Positions 1 to 5,677 of a DNA stretch of 6,747 nt are shown here, in pieces. Position 1 is the stretch's first letter. Every line of letters starts with the position of its first letter. The translations under genes and the position numbers were made by a program. The stretch covers positions 1-6,747 of the forward strand of contig CAJUHC010000003.1 of NCBI GenBank assembly GCA_910586345.1, written 5' to 3'. This DNA comes from an uncultured Christensenella sp. Its GTDB lineage: Bacteria; Bacillota; Clostridia; Christensenellales; Borkfalkiaceae. Below the pieces are notes generated by a model. It did not search any database. It was not told where the DNA came from and worked only from the letters and a program-made list of their open reading frames with translations.

Positions 1-631
1 GTTTGAAGAACAGCGGACAGAGCATTATTCCCGCGCCCAGAGTAGTTATGCCAACGCCCAACTCGAAAAATCCGTACGCCGCGCTTCCGCTCGCCATTGC
101 GCCCACCGAAAGCCCCATAGCTGCCGCGCCTGCCGCAACGACGGCGACGGGGGTTATGCAGAACGCTAACGTTAAACTCACCATCATAATGACTACCGCA
201 AATATAGGTATTGCGAATATTACGCACAAAAGAACGAAAGCCCACGAATAATCGCCTCTTGCCTTGGGCGGAGCCGAGGGCGCGTAATCCTGAACGGGCG
301 GTACCGGCGGCGCGGGAGGATGGGGAGGAGGCGGGGGTGCGTAATTTACGTTTTCCCTGCGCGGTTCTCTTTCCGCGCGGGCGTCGCGTCTTCGCCGTTC
401 TTCTTCCGCGTATATCGGTTCGCAGTAATCGTTGTTTTTGTTCTCGTTTAAAATTCTCCGCGCGGCGTCGTACGGCGCTCCGAAATCGTTTATTATCTCG
501 CGTTCCGAAAAGCCCGCTTCGCGTCTGTCGGCGTATGCTTCCGCATAATAATCGAGTACGCGCCGTCTTTCCGCTTCGGAAACGCACAAAAGATTTGTTT
601 TAAGTTCGTCGCGCCATTCTGTATACGTCAT
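1..631 (-). CDS. DUF1700/HAAS-domain membrane protein (3' end outside window)
   Basis: I translated the minus strand from the ATG at 631-629. It stays open to the left edge (210 residues visible), so the C-terminus is missing. Residues 1 to about 62 form a charged helical domain starting MTYTEWRDEL, with a later FSEREIINDFGAPYDAA stretch. This is the usual look of the DUF1700/HAAS domain that often accompanies small PadR regulators in Firmicutes. Residues about 75-95 are Arg/Glu-rich. Residues about 98-122 are a proline-rich linker. From about residue 130 onward there are hydrophobic, Ala/Gly/Val-rich membrane segments. The start overlaps the PadR stop (ATGA), and a strong SD (GGAGGGAG, 642-635) lies just upstream, so the pair is co-transcribed and probably translationally coupled. 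By family association it is an envelope-linked partner of the PadR repressor, possibly with a DUF4097-type gene further left. Its biochemical role is unknown. Confidence 0.85.
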   Translation of the reverse strand, partial: MTYTEWRDELKTNLLCVSEAERRRVLDYYAEAYADRREAGFSEREIINDFGAPYDAARRILNENKNNDYCEPIYAEEERRRRDARAEREPRRENVNYAPPPPPHPPAPPVPPVQDYAPSAPPKARGDYSWAFVLLCVIFAIPIFAVVIMMVSLTLAFCITPVAVVAAGAAAMGLSVGAMASGSAAYGFFELGVGITTLGAGIMLCPLFFK

Positions 632-939
632 AGTCTCCCTCCGAATATTTTTTTATAAATATTGTTTATTTCTATTAAATCGTTTCTGCTCGAATTGAGT
701 TTTTTAAGACCGATAGGAGTAATTTTATAATATCTCCTCAGCCGTCCGCTGTATTCCGCGGTTCTTGTAACGAGGAAACCGCCCGATTCGAGTCTCTTTA
801 AAATCGGGTAGAGCGTGCTTTCGGATATATCTATTATTCCCTGCAAATCGCTTATTATTTTATATCCGTAACTTTCGCCCTTGCTTATCGCGTACAGTAC
901 GCACACGTCGAGCACACCCTTTTTCAGTTGAATATCCAC
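628..939 (-). CDS. PadR family transcriptional regulator (small, subfamily 1 type)
   Basis: A 103-residue winged-helix DNA-binding protein, the usual length for the short PadR class. Visible family features are the MDIQLKKGVLDVCVL N-terminus, YGYKI (residues about 24-28), the recognition-helix region SESTLYPILKRLE (about 39-51) and the wing motif GRLRRYYKITPIGLKKL (about 65-81). PadR proteins of this class usually act as dimeric repressors that often control their own operon. The start is GTG (939-937), supported by GAGG at 950-947 with 7-nt spacing. Its stop overlaps the ATG of the DUF1700 gene by 4 bp. The gene sits directly behind a strong promoter with a built-in inverted repeat (961-981), which suggests autorepression. 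The inducing signal cannot be read from the sequence. It is divergent from the germination operon. Confidence 0.93.
   Translation of the reverse strand: MDIQLKKGVLDVCVLYAISKGESYGYKIISDLQGIIDISESTLYPILKRLESGGFLVTRTAEYSGRLRRYYKITPIGLKKLNSSRNDLIEINNIYKKIFGGRL
635..642 (-). promoter_or_regulatory. Shine-Dalgarno of the DUF1700/HAAS gene
   Basis: Read on the minus strand this is GGAGGGAG. The GGAGG part (642-638) is 6 nt from the ATG at 631-629. It lies inside the last codons of the PadR gene, consistent with coupled translation across the ATGA overlap. Confidence 0.8.
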
Positions 940-960
940 AGTTATACCTCGCTTTGTCTA

Positions 961-981
961 ATACTATACATTGCGTAGTAT
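961..981. promoter_or_regulatory. Candidate PadR operator (inverted repeat in the promoter)
   Basis: ATACTA (961-966) and TAGTAT (976-981) are perfect 6-bp inverted arms separated by 9 bp. One arm overlaps the -10 element of the padR promoter and the other lies in its spacer, so a bound dimer would block RNA polymerase. Position and symmetry fit an autorepression site. Assignment to this PadR protein is inference. Confidence 0.6.
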
Positions 982-991
982 AAATTGTCAA
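963..991 (-). promoter_or_regulatory. Sigma-A promoter of the PadR-DUF1700 operon
   Basis: On the minus strand, TTGACA (991-986, perfect -35) is followed after exactly 17 nt by TATAGT (968-963, 5 of 6 matches to -10). Transcription would start near 956, leaving a leader of roughly 17 nt that contains GAGG (950-947) before the GTG start at 939. This is the best housekeeping-type promoter in the window. Confidence 0.82.
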
Positions 992-1062
992 GCGTTTTTT
1001 TAAAAAAATTTTCAAATTTTTTAGCGGTTTGAAAGCGTGAGCGCGGGGAGAGCGTTTTTTAT

Positions 1063-1099
1063 ATAATAATTATATTTTTTTTACTGATAATAATTATAT
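1063..1099 (+). repeat. 13-bp direct repeat in the gerAA leader, second copy running into the ATG
   Basis: ATAATAATTATAT occurs exactly twice, at 1063-1075 and 1087-1099, offset by 24 bp. The second copy ends on the first two bases of the gerAA start codon. Between the copies lie a T-run (1075-1082) and a short ACTG stretch. A perfect TATAAT is at 1062-1067, but no -35 hexamer is correctly spaced from it. No SD is present in front of gerAA. The repeat could be a duplicated -10/start region, a regulator site, or an accident of AT-rich sequence. Confidence 0.6.
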
Positions 1100-2534
1100 G
1101 GTTACGTTGGAAAAAAATATAAAAAGCGTAAAGGACGTGTTGACTTCACAGGACATAATAGTTTTTAAGTTCGATTCGCTGAACGGGAGGAAGTTCGCCG
1201 TTATTTATGCGGACGGACTTGCCGATAAACAGCTGCTCGGCGAGCTCGTCGTAAAGCCTTTGAAGGACGCCGAAAAAGACGCGGAACTCGGAACGGTAAA
1301 AAAGCTTCTCGCCTCGCCCGAAATAAAGGACGGAACTAAAATCAGCGACGCTATCAAGGAAATCTCCGACGGTAACGCGGCGCTTTTCGTTGACGGCGAA
1401 AAAGATTTTATTATAATCGGTCTTAAAAATCCCCCCGGAAGAACTGTCGCGGAGCCTCCCACGCAAGTGGTGGTAAAGGGACCGAGAGAGGGGTTTACCG
1501 AAGATATAAAGACAAATTTAGGGCTTGTCAGAAAGCGCTTGAAAAGCGAAAACTTAAAAGTTAAGATGCTCAAAGCGGGCAAAAAATCGGAAACAGCCGT
1601 CGCGCTTGTTTATATCGACGGAGTGTGCCCCGACGGACTGCCCGAACGCGTGGAAAAACAGATTGAGAAAAACGAAATCGATATTATACCGGACTCGTCG
1701 TACGTGGCGCATTTTATTTCGAAAAAGCCGCGTTCGCTTTTCAAGCGCAACGGCACTTCGGAAAAACCCGACATTTTCTGCGCTAAAATATGCGAGGGCA
1801 GGGTCGGACTTATAGTGGACGGTTCGCCTATATCTCTGACCGTTCCGTATATGATTACAGAAGATTTACAGTCGGGCGAAGACTATTATTCGCTGACTTA
1901 CCGCGCGACTATTGTACGTATACTCCGCGTACTCTCGCTGTTGGTAGGAATATTCCTGCCCGCTCTGTACGTTTCCGCACAGCTTTTTAAAATTCAGATT
2001 ATACCCTTTCAACTGCTTTTGAAAATATCGAGCTCCGTTTCGGGACTGCCGTTGTCGCCGAGCGTAGAAATGTTTTTGACGTTGTTTATCCTCGAAGTAC
2101 TGATAGAAGCTTCGATACGTATGCCTAATTACGTCGGACTCGCAATGTCGGTTGTCGGAGCGCTTGTCTTGGGCGATACGGCGGTAAAGGCGGGAATAAT
2201 TTCGACGCCTGCAATCATTATCGTAGCGTTTTCGGCAATCTGTCTTTACACTACGCCCGACCTCGTGGAAACGACTACCGCGCTGAGGTGGATTTATCTG
2301 ATAGTGGCGGGAAGCATAGGTCCGTTCGGGGTTGTGCTGTTGACTGCGTTTATTTTGTGCTATCTCGTTACGGAGCAGTCTTACGGCATACCGCTTATGG
2401 CTCCGTTCGCGCCTTTGATTAAAAACGATTTATACGACAGTATGGTAAAGGCGAATATGTACACTCTGAAAAACAGACCGAAAGTATTTAAGACGAAAGA
2501 CAGGGTAAGATTAAAAACTCAAAGCGGGGAATAA
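1098..2534 (+). CDS. gerAA: Spore germinant receptor subunit A (GerA/SpoVAF family)
   Basis: A 478-residue integral subunit of a nutrient germinant receptor of the spore inner membrane; length is typical. The soluble N-terminal region spans residues 1 to about 265. It contains the family stretch EPPTQVVVKGPREGFTED (119-136) followed by a TNLGLVRKRL-like helix, and later EGRVGLIVDGSP just before the membrane region. DYY at 262-264 marks the usual junction to the membrane domain (about 270-425, several hydrophobic helices), which includes IRMPNYVG (340-347) and VVGALVLGDTAVKAGI (352-367). PLMAPFAP (432-439) begins the conserved C-terminal tail. The ATG at 1098 is the first plausible start in the frame (in-frame stop at 1038) and the N-terminus matches the family, but no SD precedes it. 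It is the first gene of gerAA-gerAB-gerAC. The symbol is for the family; the receptor paralogue and its germinant cannot be told. Confidence 0.95.
   Translation: MVTLEKNIKSVKDVLTSQDIIVFKFDSLNGRKFAVIYADGLADKQLLGELVVKPLKDAEKDAELGTVKKLLASPEIKDGTKISDAIKEISDGNAALFVDGEKDFIIIGLKNPPGRTVAEPPTQVVVKGPREGFTEDIKTNLGLVRKRLKSENLKVKMLKAGKKSETAVALVYIDGVCPDGLPERVEKQIEKNEIDIIPDSSYVAHFISKKPRSLFKRNGTSEKPDIFCAKICEGRVGLIVDGSPISLTVPYMITEDLQSGEDYYSLTYRATIVRILRVLSLLVGIFLPALYVSAQLFKIQIIPFQLLLKISSSVSGLPLSPSVEMFLTLFILEVLIEASIRMPNYVGLAMSVVGALVLGDTAVKAGIISTPAIIIVAFSAICLYTTPDLVETTTALRWIYLIVAGSIGPFGVVLLTAFILCYLVTEQSYGIPLMAPFAPLIKNDLYDSMVKANMYTLKNRPKVFKTKDRVRLKTQSGE
2526..2530 (+). promoter_or_regulatory. Shine-Dalgarno of gerAB (decides the start)
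   Basis: GGGGA, inside the last codons of gerAA, is 7 nt before the ATG at 2538. A second in-frame ATG at 2544 would be 13 nt away, so 2538 is preferred. Confidence 0.7.
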
Positions 2535-2537
2535 AAA

Positions 2538-3608
2538 ATGGGGATGAAAATAAGCGTAAGACAAATTTGTTTTATTTTGATTATGTATACGGCGGTTTCT
2601 AAGTTTATAGTCTATCCGACTGTTCTGAGTCATTACAGCGGAAGGGATTTATTGTTCTCCGCGCTTGCCGATTTCGCGGTTCAAGCCGTCATAGTGTGGG
2701 CTGTAAGCTTTCTATGTTCGAGAACAGATAAGACTTTTTTCGCTCTTTTGGAGGGAACTTTCGGGAATATAACCGCCCGTATAATTTTCGGACTTTTCGC
2801 ACTGTTTTTTATAGTTTGCGCGGTTATACCGCTGTTTGAACAGAAAGTATACGTGCACGCGATTTTTTACGACGCTTTGCCTGCGCTCTCGGTATTCCTT
2901 CCGTTTTTCGGTTTTGCCGTTTACGCGGCGGCAAAAGGTTTTCAGAATATAGGCAGGTGCGCGGATATATGTTTGCCGATATTCATCGTCTCTATGTTGT
3001 TTATATTCGCAATGTCAATTTCCGAAATAAAGTGGGATAATTTTCTTCCCGTGTTAAAAACACCCGCAAAAAATGTGCTCGGCGCGTCAGTATTGACAGC
3101 GTTCCGCTTTTTCGAACCTTGCTGGCTTTTAATGTTTATGGGACACTTCAAGTATAAGAAAGGTGATGCGGCGAAAATAACGCTTTCGTATGCGGGCGGA
3201 GCGTTAATCGTTTTGCTTTTCCTTGCGGCGTTTTACGGAATGTACGGAGATATGGCGGTCACGAGACAGTTCGCGGTTTCCAAAATTTCATTGTTTTTCC
3301 CGGCGATAGATTTGATAGGCAGGATAGATTTAATCGCGCTTTACGTTTTGGAAATTGTAATGCTGTTCGCAATGATTATAAACGTTCAGCTATGCGTCTA
3401 CTGTATTTCAAAATGTACGGGTTATAAGAACAAAACGGTTATTTCGATAGCTTTGAACGCTGCTCTTATCATTATGCTAATATTGCTCGATAACAAGCTG
3501 AGCGCATTGATTACGATATGGTCGAAATGGATGTGGATAGCGTTCGTTTTATTCGCAAATGTAATACCCTTGCTCGCCTGGACTTTGAGAAGGAGGGAGA
3601 AAAAGTGA
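2538..3608 (+). CDS. gerAB: Spore germinant receptor subunit B (APC-superfamily spore permease)
   Basis: A 356-residue, highly hydrophobic protein with about ten membrane-spanning segments, the usual size for the GerAB spore permease family. Work on Bacillus receptors assigns this subunit to germinant recognition. Family-like features are the N-terminal helix after SVRQICFILIMY (6-17), GRCADICLP (139-147) in the middle, and the loop-helix FFPAIDLIGRIDLIALY (253-269), which corresponds to the conserved R-x-D region of the family. The C-terminus is basic (RRREKK). It starts 3 nt after the gerAA stop, and its TGA overlaps the GTG of gerAC by 4 nt, so the three genes form one operon. Ligand specificity cannot be inferred. 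No truncation or frameshift is seen. Confidence 0.95.
   Translation: MGMKISVRQICFILIMYTAVSKFIVYPTVLSHYSGRDLLFSALADFAVQAVIVWAVSFLCSRTDKTFFALLEGTFGNITARIIFGLFALFFIVCAVIPLFEQKVYVHAIFYDALPALSVFLPFFGFAVYAAAKGFQNIGRCADICLPIFIVSMLFIFAMSISEIKWDNFLPVLKTPAKNVLGASVLTAFRFFEPCWLLMFMGHFKYKKGDAAKITLSYAGGALIVLLFLAAFYGMYGDMAVTRQFAVSKISLFFPAIDLIGRIDLIALYVLEIVMLFAMIINVQLCVYCISKCTGYKNKTVISIALNAALIIMLILLDNKLSALITIWSKWMWIAFVLFANVIPLLAWTLRRREKK
3591..3599 (+). promoter_or_regulatory. Strong Shine-Dalgarno setting the gerAC GTG start
   Basis: AGGAGGGAG lies in the final codons of gerAB. AGGAGG (3591-3596) is 8 nt from the GTG at 3605. It fixes gerAC at 3605 rather than at the in-frame ATG at 3518 deep inside gerAB, which has no such site. 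Confidence 0.85.
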
Positions 3609-4924
3609 AAGCTAAATTGAAAAGATGGACGCCGTTTCTCTATATTCTCATAATTATCGCTATGCTCGCGCTGTTCTTTACGAACGATTTCGGGCTTCTT
3701 GATATTCACAAAACTTCGCTTATAGTTGCGGTCGGGATAGATACAGACGGCGAAGAGGTTCAGGTTACCGCACAGGTAGCCGTGCCTCAGCCGTCGCAGA
3801 GCGGCGACAGCATAAATTACGTCGAGGTTCAGGGAAGCGGTCTTACCGTTGCGGACGCGCTCAACGAAATCAACGTAAAGACGGGAACTTATCCGAGACT
3901 TTTATTCTGTAAACTCATACTGCTCGGAGAAGCGTGTCAGAACGAAGAGCTTTTCCGTATGCTCGGTTGTTTTTACAGGCGAAACTATTCCGAACTGACC
4001 GCGCTCGTTGCGATGTGTAAAGGCAAGGCGCAGGATATGCTTGCTCTGCCCGCAAATATCGCTCCCGAAAATTCCACCGCGATACAGAAAGTTTTATCGG
4101 AAGAGTTGAAAAAATCCGCCAACGTTTCCACGGCGAACTTGAAGTCGGTCGCGGAAACCAATTATTCCGTTAACGGCGCGTGTTATATGCCGTTCGTCGA
4201 AGCAAACGTTCAAGGCACGTCCCAGAACGGAGGCAACGGAGACAATGTCGGCGGCGAAAGCGGCGGACAAGAAGGACAAGGCGGCGGACAGCAAGGCGGT
4301 TCCGGAGGAGAACAGGGCGGACAAGGCGGCGGAAGCGGACAGGGCGAAAGCGGAGGACAGAGCTCCGGACAGCAGGGCGGACAGAGCGCAGGACAAAGTT
4401 CGAAGCAGGAAGGCAGGCAAATGGAGTTTACCGCGCGGAAAACCGCCGTGTTTTCGGACGGTAAGTTTGCGGGAATTTTAGACGAACAACAATCTTTCGC
4501 GCTGAATATTCTTAAAAACGAAATCAGACTCGCCGTCGTTCCGTGCGACGCGGACGGGATACATTATACCGTCGGACTGAAAAGCACTTCGAGCAAAGAA
4601 AAACTCAAAATCGTCGACGGCGTACCCGAACTGACGTTAAGTTTTTCCGCACAGGCGCAGATTCAGGGTGCGCGGATAGTACTCGAACCCGAAAGCGTAA
4701 TGAGCGACGATACCGTAAGGGAAGGTATTTTGAAGGCGACAGAGGATGAGATACGTTCGCGTCTTGAAAGTCTTGTAACTACCTGTGTGGAAACCGATTG
4801 CGACGTTATCGGCGTAAAAGGCTTGTTGCATAAGTTCAATTATAAGTATTACGAAGCTTTCAAGGACGATATACTTTCTCGTATGAAAGTGAATTACGAT
4901 ATTAAAATAGTAAGTCTCAATTAA
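3605..4924 (+). CDS. gerAC: Spore germinant receptor subunit C, GerAC-like, without a lipobox cysteine
   Basis: A 439-residue protein from GTG 3605, longer than most GerAC proteins because of an insert. It is the outward-facing subunit of the receptor, normally a lipoprotein. Residues about 10-25 are a hydrophobic helix. Where the family has G-C-W-D after the signal helix, this protein has G30-L31-L32-D33, followed by the expected region leading to IVAVGID. The first cysteine is C102, so lipidation by the usual route looks impossible and an uncleaved N-terminal anchor is likely. The N-terminal domain runs to about residue 205. Residues 207-272 are a Gly/Gln/Ser/Glu-rich low-complexity insert. 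The C-terminal GerAC domain starts near M273 (EFTARKTAVFSDGKFAGIL) and ends FKDDILSRMKVNYDIKI. It is the last gene of the operon, followed by a hairpin. Family membership is firm from content and position; the anchoring is inference. Confidence 0.92.
   Translation: MKAKLKRWTPFLYILIIIAMLALFFTNDFGLLDIHKTSLIVAVGIDTDGEEVQVTAQVAVPQPSQSGDSINYVEVQGSGLTVADALNEINVKTGTYPRLLFCKLILLGEACQNEELFRMLGCFYRRNYSELTALVAMCKGKAQDMLALPANIAPENSTAIQKVLSEELKKSANVSTANLKSVAETNYSVNGACYMPFVEANVQGTSQNGGNGDNVGGESGGQEGQGGGQQGGSGGEQGGQGGGSGQGESGGQSSGQQGGQSAGQSSKQEGRQMEFTARKTAVFSDGKFAGILDEQQSFALNILKNEIRLAVVPCDADGIHYTVGLKSTSSKEKLKIVDGVPELTLSFSAQAQIQGARIVLEPESVMSDDTVREGILKATEDEIRSRLESLVTTCVETDCDVIGVKGLLHKFNYKYYEAFKDDILSRMKVNYDIKIVSLN
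4223..4420 (+). repeat. In-frame Gly/Gln-rich repeat tract inside gerAC
   Basis: The tract encodes residues 207-272 and is built mainly of Gly, Gln, Ser and Glu. The 8-mer GGCGGACA occurs exactly at 4262, 4283, 4316 and 4376, with spacings of 21, 33 and 60 bp, all multiples of three. Degenerate versions (for example GGAGGACA and TCCGGACA) lie between. This suggests growth by slippage or unequal recombination under reading-frame constraint. The protein segment is probably a flexible hydrophilic linker between the two GerAC domains. Confidence 0.85.
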
Positions 4925-4934
4925 AAGAATTTAC

Positions 4935-4956
4935 CTCCCGCGGGTTTCCGCGGGAG
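4935..4956. terminator. GC-rich hairpin between convergent genes, probable bidirectional terminator
   Basis: CTCCCGCGG (4935-4943) and CCGCGGGAG (4948-4956) form a perfect 9-bp stem with a 4-nt GTTT loop. It starts 10 nt after the gerAC stop and lies 12 nt beyond the stop of the minus-strand gene. The U-tract is weak on both sides (ATATTTA on plus; AAATTCTTTT a few bases away on minus), so intrinsic termination may be incomplete. Confidence 0.75.
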
Positions 4957-4968
4957 ATATTTACGGCG

Positions 4969-5520
4969 TCATTTAACCGTCGTGACGTGCGCGAGAGTTT
5001 CTATTATGAGTTTAGAAAGAAGCTGAATGTCGCGTTCGTTGACTTCTTCTCCCGAATACTCGGCTAAAATCTCCTGAGCGCGTACCGCGCCGTTTCCGGT
5101 CACGTCGCGCTGGATTGCCTCGGCAACGGCTTTCGCGGCTTTTTCCACGCTGTCGGCGGGAATATAGCCTTCTATGAGAGTCGTTATTATTTTTTCGGTA
5201 GAAGTCATACCGTCCTTTTCACGTACGAACTGCTCGTACAGCACGTAATAAACCGTGGACGCCATACCTACCGAAAAACCGTGTTCGGCGATGCTTGCGT
5301 ACTCTTCGAAAATATAGAAAAAATTTAAGTTGCGTATTGCAGCGTACGCCGCGTAAAGAAAAGTGCCTATAATAAACGGCAAAAACGTGACTAATTTTTT
5401 CTTGGAATTTTTGAAAAGAAACTTCTTGAAAATCTGTGTCGCGCACGTTGTCGCAAAAGCGAGCATCAATACGTCGACGCCGTAAAAGGTGAAAGTGTCG
5501 ATAATCTGAATAAAAGTCAA
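4969..5520 (-). CDS. Uncharacterised membrane protein, about 3 N-terminal TM segments and a helical tail
   Basis: A 183-residue protein I do not recognise. The start is TTG (5520-5518), supported by AAAGGAG (5532-5526) at 5-nt spacing. Hydrophobic segments lie at about 11-31, 43-63 and 83-98, with a very basic loop between the first two (FKKFLFKNSKKK, about 31-42). The rest, from about residue 100, is soluble, charged and probably helical (ADSVEKAAKAVAEAIQRD; later ILAEYSGEEVNERDIQLLSKLI). The layout (small, several helices, charged C-terminus) resembles some holin-like or phage-type membrane proteins, but no motif proves this and no other phage genes are present. It has its own transcription unit and converges on the ger operon, with the hairpin at 4935-4956 between them. 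The gene is very likely real, given a good SD, an intact frame and membrane topology; the function is unknown. Confidence 0.8.
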   Translation of the reverse strand: MTFIQIIDTFTFYGVDVLMLAFATTCATQIFKKFLFKNSKKKLVTFLPFIIGTFLYAAYAAIRNLNFFYIFEEYASIAEHGFSVGMASTVYYVLYEQFVREKDGMTSTEKIITTLIEGYIPADSVEKAAKAVAEAIQRDVTGNGAVRAQEILAEYSGEEVNERDIQLLSKLIIETLAHVTTVK

Positions 5521-5525
5521 AATTT

Positions 5526-5532
5526 CTCCTTT
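5526..5532 (-). promoter_or_regulatory. Shine-Dalgarno deciding the TTG start of the membrane protein
   Basis: AAAGGAG on the minus strand, with 5 nt to the TTG at 5520-5518. It is the reason for accepting a TTG start at this position. Confidence 0.7.
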
Positions 5533-5565
5533 GCGCTCCCGACAGGCGCGTTTTCACCCGACGGT

Positions 5566-5594
5566 TATATATAAGCCGATATTCTGCGGTTAAA
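5566..5594 (-). promoter_or_regulatory. Weak candidate promoter for the 5520-4969 gene
   Basis: On the minus strand TTTAAC (5594-5589) is followed after 17 nt by TATATA (5571-5566). The -35 matches the sigma-A consensus at only 3 of 6 positions and the -10 at 4 of 6. TATAAC (5569-5564) is an alternative -10. It is offered because it is the best-spaced pair ahead of this gene. Confidence 0.3.
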
Positions 5595-5660
5595 CTTTGT
5601 TTTAAAAAATAAATTCGAAATTTTTGCGTGACCTTTTCACACTTGCGTTTTTGCGTCGAA

Positions 5661-5671
5661 TATGATAATAT
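5661..5671 (+). promoter_or_regulatory. Candidate -10 region immediately upstream of trmB
   Basis: TATGAT (5661-5666) and the overlapping GATAAT (5664-5669) are -10-like and end 8-11 nt before the ATG at 5678. Transcription would start within a few bases of that ATG, so the mRNA would have almost no leader, in agreement with the absence of an SD. No good -35 is present; the TTGCGT copies at 5624, 5643 and 5651 match only 3 of 6 positions. Confidence 0.35.
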
Positions 5672-5677
5672 TTGGGT

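Larger units (their letters stand above)
940..1097. other. Divergent intergenic region, padR / gerAA
   Basis: 158 bp. The padR side holds the promoter and operator. The middle has long A/T runs, including a T7A7 palindrome at 995-1008, likely to bend or stiffen the DNA. The gerAA side has TTGAAA (1029-1034) and TATAAT (1062-1067), but their spacing (27 nt) is too long for one promoter. No clear sigma-G type promoter (CAT-N2-TA -10 with a G-N-ATA -35) was found, although sigma-G control is normal for germinant-receptor operons. Confidence 0.6.
5521..5677. other. Divergent intergenic region, membrane-protein gene / trmB
   Basis: 157 bp, AT-rich in its centre. It holds the SD and weak promoter of the minus-strand gene, an AAATTCGAAATTT near-palindrome around 5611-5623, three copies of TTGCGT (5624, 5643, 5651), and a -10-like element next to trmB. 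No RNA gene or hairpin with a U-tract was seen. Confidence 0.5.

Noticed and set aside
3..603. Plus-strand open frames at the left edge
   Set aside because: The minus strand carries a coherent HAAS-type protein with an SD and an ATGA overlap with padR. The plus frames are compositionally odd (Arg-rich or Ala/Thr-rich) shadows.
995..1022. T7A7 and nearby A/T runs as a terminator
   Set aside because: No gene ends here on either strand (both neighbours start here) and there is no GC stem. It is more likely bent upstream DNA.
1029..1067. TTGAAA (1029) plus TATAAT (1062) as a sigma-A promoter for gerAA
   Set aside because: The 27-nt spacing is far too long; each hexamer is probably a chance match in AT-rich DNA, though TATAAT alone might still serve.
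3518..3604. Upstream ATG 3518 as the gerAC start
   Set aside because: It would add 29 hydrophilic residues overlapping gerAB and has no SD. GTG 3605 has AGGAGG at the right distance and places the signal helix at the N-terminus.
4094..4420. Long Ala/Ser/Leu-rich open frame on the minus strand opposite gerAC
   Set aside because: It mirrors the G-rich repeat tract of gerAC, has biased composition, no SD and no recognisable domain. gerAC is clearly the coding strand.
4223..4420. The repeat tract as a CRISPR array or minisatellite outside a gene
   Set aside because: The units are short and degenerate, in frame, and inside an intact gerAC.
4180..4481. Arg- or Ala/Asp-rich open frames in the other plus frames over the repeat tract
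   Set aside because: They are frame-shifted readings of the same GGCGGACA repeats and do not extend into conserved sequence.
5672..5677. TTG 5672 as the trmB start
   Set aside because: ATG 5678 gives the MRM N-terminus typical of TrmB, and neither codon has an SD to prefer the TTG.
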